From the NCBI GenBank assembly GCA_002436505.1, contig DJML01000042.1:1-15841 (forward strand): a stretch of 15,841 nucleotides of DNA. Direction: 5' to 3'. The position numbers were made by a program, and so were the translations under genes. Of this stretch, positions 14,659-15,841 are shown in pieces (the stretch's first letter is position 1; each line of letters opens with the position of its first letter). The DNA comes from Bacteroidetes bacterium UBA6491 (lineage in GTDB: Bacteria > Bacteroidota > Bacteroidia > NS11-12g > UBA9320). The notes beneath the pieces are model-generated. The model worked only from the letters and a program-made list of their open reading frames with translations. It made no database searches and was not told the DNA's origin.

Positions 14659-15537
14659 ATGAAAAGGTTCAATGAGAAAATAATAGAAGGGTCACTTTTT
14701 TTAAGTGCCCTTCTGACAGTGCTAACCACTTTTGCTATTGTAACTATTTTAGCAATAGAGGCCACTGCTTTTTTCGGTGAGGTTTCCTTTTTAGAATTTA
14801 TCACCGACAAAGAATGGACACCCCTTTATTCTGATAAGCACTTTGGTATACTTTCATTGCTTGCCGGTACTTTTCTTACCACGGTCATTGCTATACTTGT
14901 TGCCATCCCTATAGGTATGGGAATTGCTATTTATCTCAGTGAATATGCATCAAGATATCTAAGAAAAGTTGTTAAACCATTGCTCGAACTTTTAGCGGCT
15001 GTACCCACCGTTGTCTATGGGTTTTTCGCTCTTACCGTTGTAACCCCTTTTCTCCAGGGTATTATACCAGGTGTCTCAGGATTCAATGCTCTTTCTGCAG
15101 GTATCGTCATGGGAATAATGATCATCCCATTCATATCCTCTTTAAGTGAGGATGCCCTTCGCTCCGTTCCGAATACACTTAGAGAAGCTGCTTTTGGAAT
15201 GGGGTCTACCAAATTACAGACCACATTCAGAATAACAATACCTGCTGCTTCATCTGGAATAATGGCATCTGTAATACTTGCTATTTCAAGGGCAATTGGA
15301 GAGACTATGATCGTAACCGTTGCCGCAGGTCAGATGCCCGGTTTGAGTCTGAATCCTCTAAAACCGGTGCAAAGCATCACCGCTTACATCGTACAGGTAA
15401 GTTCCGGCGATGTCCCTTTCGGCTCTGTTGAACACAGGACCATCTTCGCCTGCGGTATCGCGTTGTTCGTATTGACTTTTATCCTTAACAGTTTTAGTTT
15501 CTGGATCACTAAAAAATACAGGCTGAACTATGAATAG
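14659..15537 (+). CDS. pstC: Phosphate ABC transporter permease PstC
   Basis: The 292-residue inner-membrane protein shows about six hydrophobic segments (roughly 12-34, 63-93, 110-131, 141-160, 199-220, 260-284) and the EAA coupling loop LREAAFGMGSTKLQTTFRI (174-192) with ETMIVT after it, as in PstC. The region AAVPTVVYGFFAL (113-125) is also typical. It pairs with PstA to form the phosphate channel. An in-frame TGA directly before the ATG at 14659 fixes the start. The end overlaps the pstA start by eight bases, indicating coupled translation. The ATPase PstB and PhoU are expected beyond the window. Confidence 0.95.
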   Translation: MKRFNEKIIEGSLFLSALLTVLTTFAIVTILAIEATAFFGEVSFLEFITDKEWTPLYSDKHFGILSLLAGTFLTTVIAILVAIPIGMGIAIYLSEYASRYLRKVVKPLLELLAAVPTVVYGFFALTVVTPFLQGIIPGVSGFNALSAGIVMGIMIIPFISSLSEDALRSVPNTLREAAFGMGSTKLQTTFRITIPAASSGIMASVILAISRAIGETMIVTVAAGQMPGLSLNPLKPVQSITAYIVQVSSGDVPFGSVEHRTIFACGIALFVLTFILNSFSFWITKKYRLNYE

Positions 15538-15841
15538 AACGATACTGAACAGGGTCAAGGACACGATCTTCAAATACTTCGGGATGGCATGCACCCTGAC
15601 GGGTTTGATCCTGCTCGGAATATTTATTGGCAGGATACTTATGGACGGAGCGGCACGGGTTGACTGGGACTTTATGAAAAATCTGCCTTCAAGATTTCCC
15701 GAAAAGGCAGGTATTCTTACAGCAATGGTCGGTACTGCATGGATCTTCATGCTTACGGCACTTTTCGCTATTCCTCTAGGTATTGCTGCCGGAATTTATC
15801 TTGAAGAGTATGTAAAACCGGGATTTATTTCCCGCTTTTTC
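15530..15841 (+). CDS. pstA: Phosphate ABC transporter permease PstA, N-terminal part
   Basis: An open frame begins with ATG at 15530, overlapping the pstC stop by eight bases, and runs 104 codons to the window end without a stop. It starts MNRTILNRVKDTIFKYFG, has a first membrane segment (about 20-37), then MDGAARVDWDFMKNLPSRFP and GILTAMVGTAWIFMLTALFA, a second segment, and IPLGIAAGIYLEEY, all characteristic of PstA. Position after pstC agrees. The C-terminal half, including its EAA loop, is outside the window. Confidence 0.93.
   Translation, partial: MNRTILNRVKDTIFKYFGMACTLTGLILLGIFIGRILMDGAARVDWDFMKNLPSRFPEKAGILTAMVGTAWIFMLTALFAIPLGIAAGIYLEEYVKPGFISRFF

Noticed and set aside
14652..14675. 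Seven-codon mini-ORF overlapping the pstC start
   Set aside because: Too short to support as a leader peptide and without regulatory codon content.

Overview
The window looks like a chromosomal segment of a Bacteroidota (Bacteroidetes) bacterium of moderate GC content. The signs are a C-terminal type IX secretion sorting domain on the first complete protein, several upstream matches to the Bacteroidetes promoter pattern TTG-N(17-23)-TAnnTTTG, few Shine-Dalgarno sequences, and protein types common in that phylum. No tRNA, rRNA, CRISPR array, transposase or integrase was seen.

Left part (1-7117): a loosely organised accessory stretch. It begins with the N-terminus of a minus-strand short-chain dehydrogenase, followed by a 544-bp gene-free gap that holds a 17-bp TetR-like palindrome. 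Then come a secreted BNR-repeat protein with a T9SS tail, a saccharopine-dehydrogenase-like NADP protein, two unrelated SAM-dependent methyltransferases facing each other, a YdeI/DUF1801 protein, a fusion of a DUF4242 (putative nickel-binding) domain to a class III nucleotide cyclase, and a small predicted outer-membrane barrel of unknown function.

Centre (7271-12353): a nitric oxide detoxification/denitrification unit, rrf2-norC-norB-norQ-norD. The Rrf2 regulator has the three-cysteine cluster of Fe-S sensors. Its promoter is a near-consensus Bacteroidetes promoter whose -33 element overlaps a 22-bp dyad, which suggests autoregulation of the whole unit. NorC (cytochrome c) and NorB (catalytic haem b/b3-FeB subunit) form a cNOR-type reductase with the expected haem and iron ligands. 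NorQ (MoxR-type AAA+ ATPase) and NorD (VWA protein) are the maturation pair. A perfect 13-bp-stem hairpin with a T-tract lies between norB and norQ and ends five bases before the norQ start, so norQD expression probably depends on read-through.

Right part (12401-15841): a phosphate-starvation operon, OprP/O-like porin-pstS-pstC-pstA (the last cut by the window end). It is preceded by two exact TTAACAT direct repeats at 11-bp period, a Pho box, placed about 10 bp upstream of a -7 element. A 9-bp-stem hairpin between pstS and pstC may favour the binding protein over the permease.

The most informative parts are regulatory: the Rrf2 dyad, the norB/norQ hairpin, the Pho box and the pstS/pstC hairpin. 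The DUF4242-cyclase fusion is the most unusual protein. I did not find a clearly unprecedented multi-gene system; all of this is read by eye without database searches.
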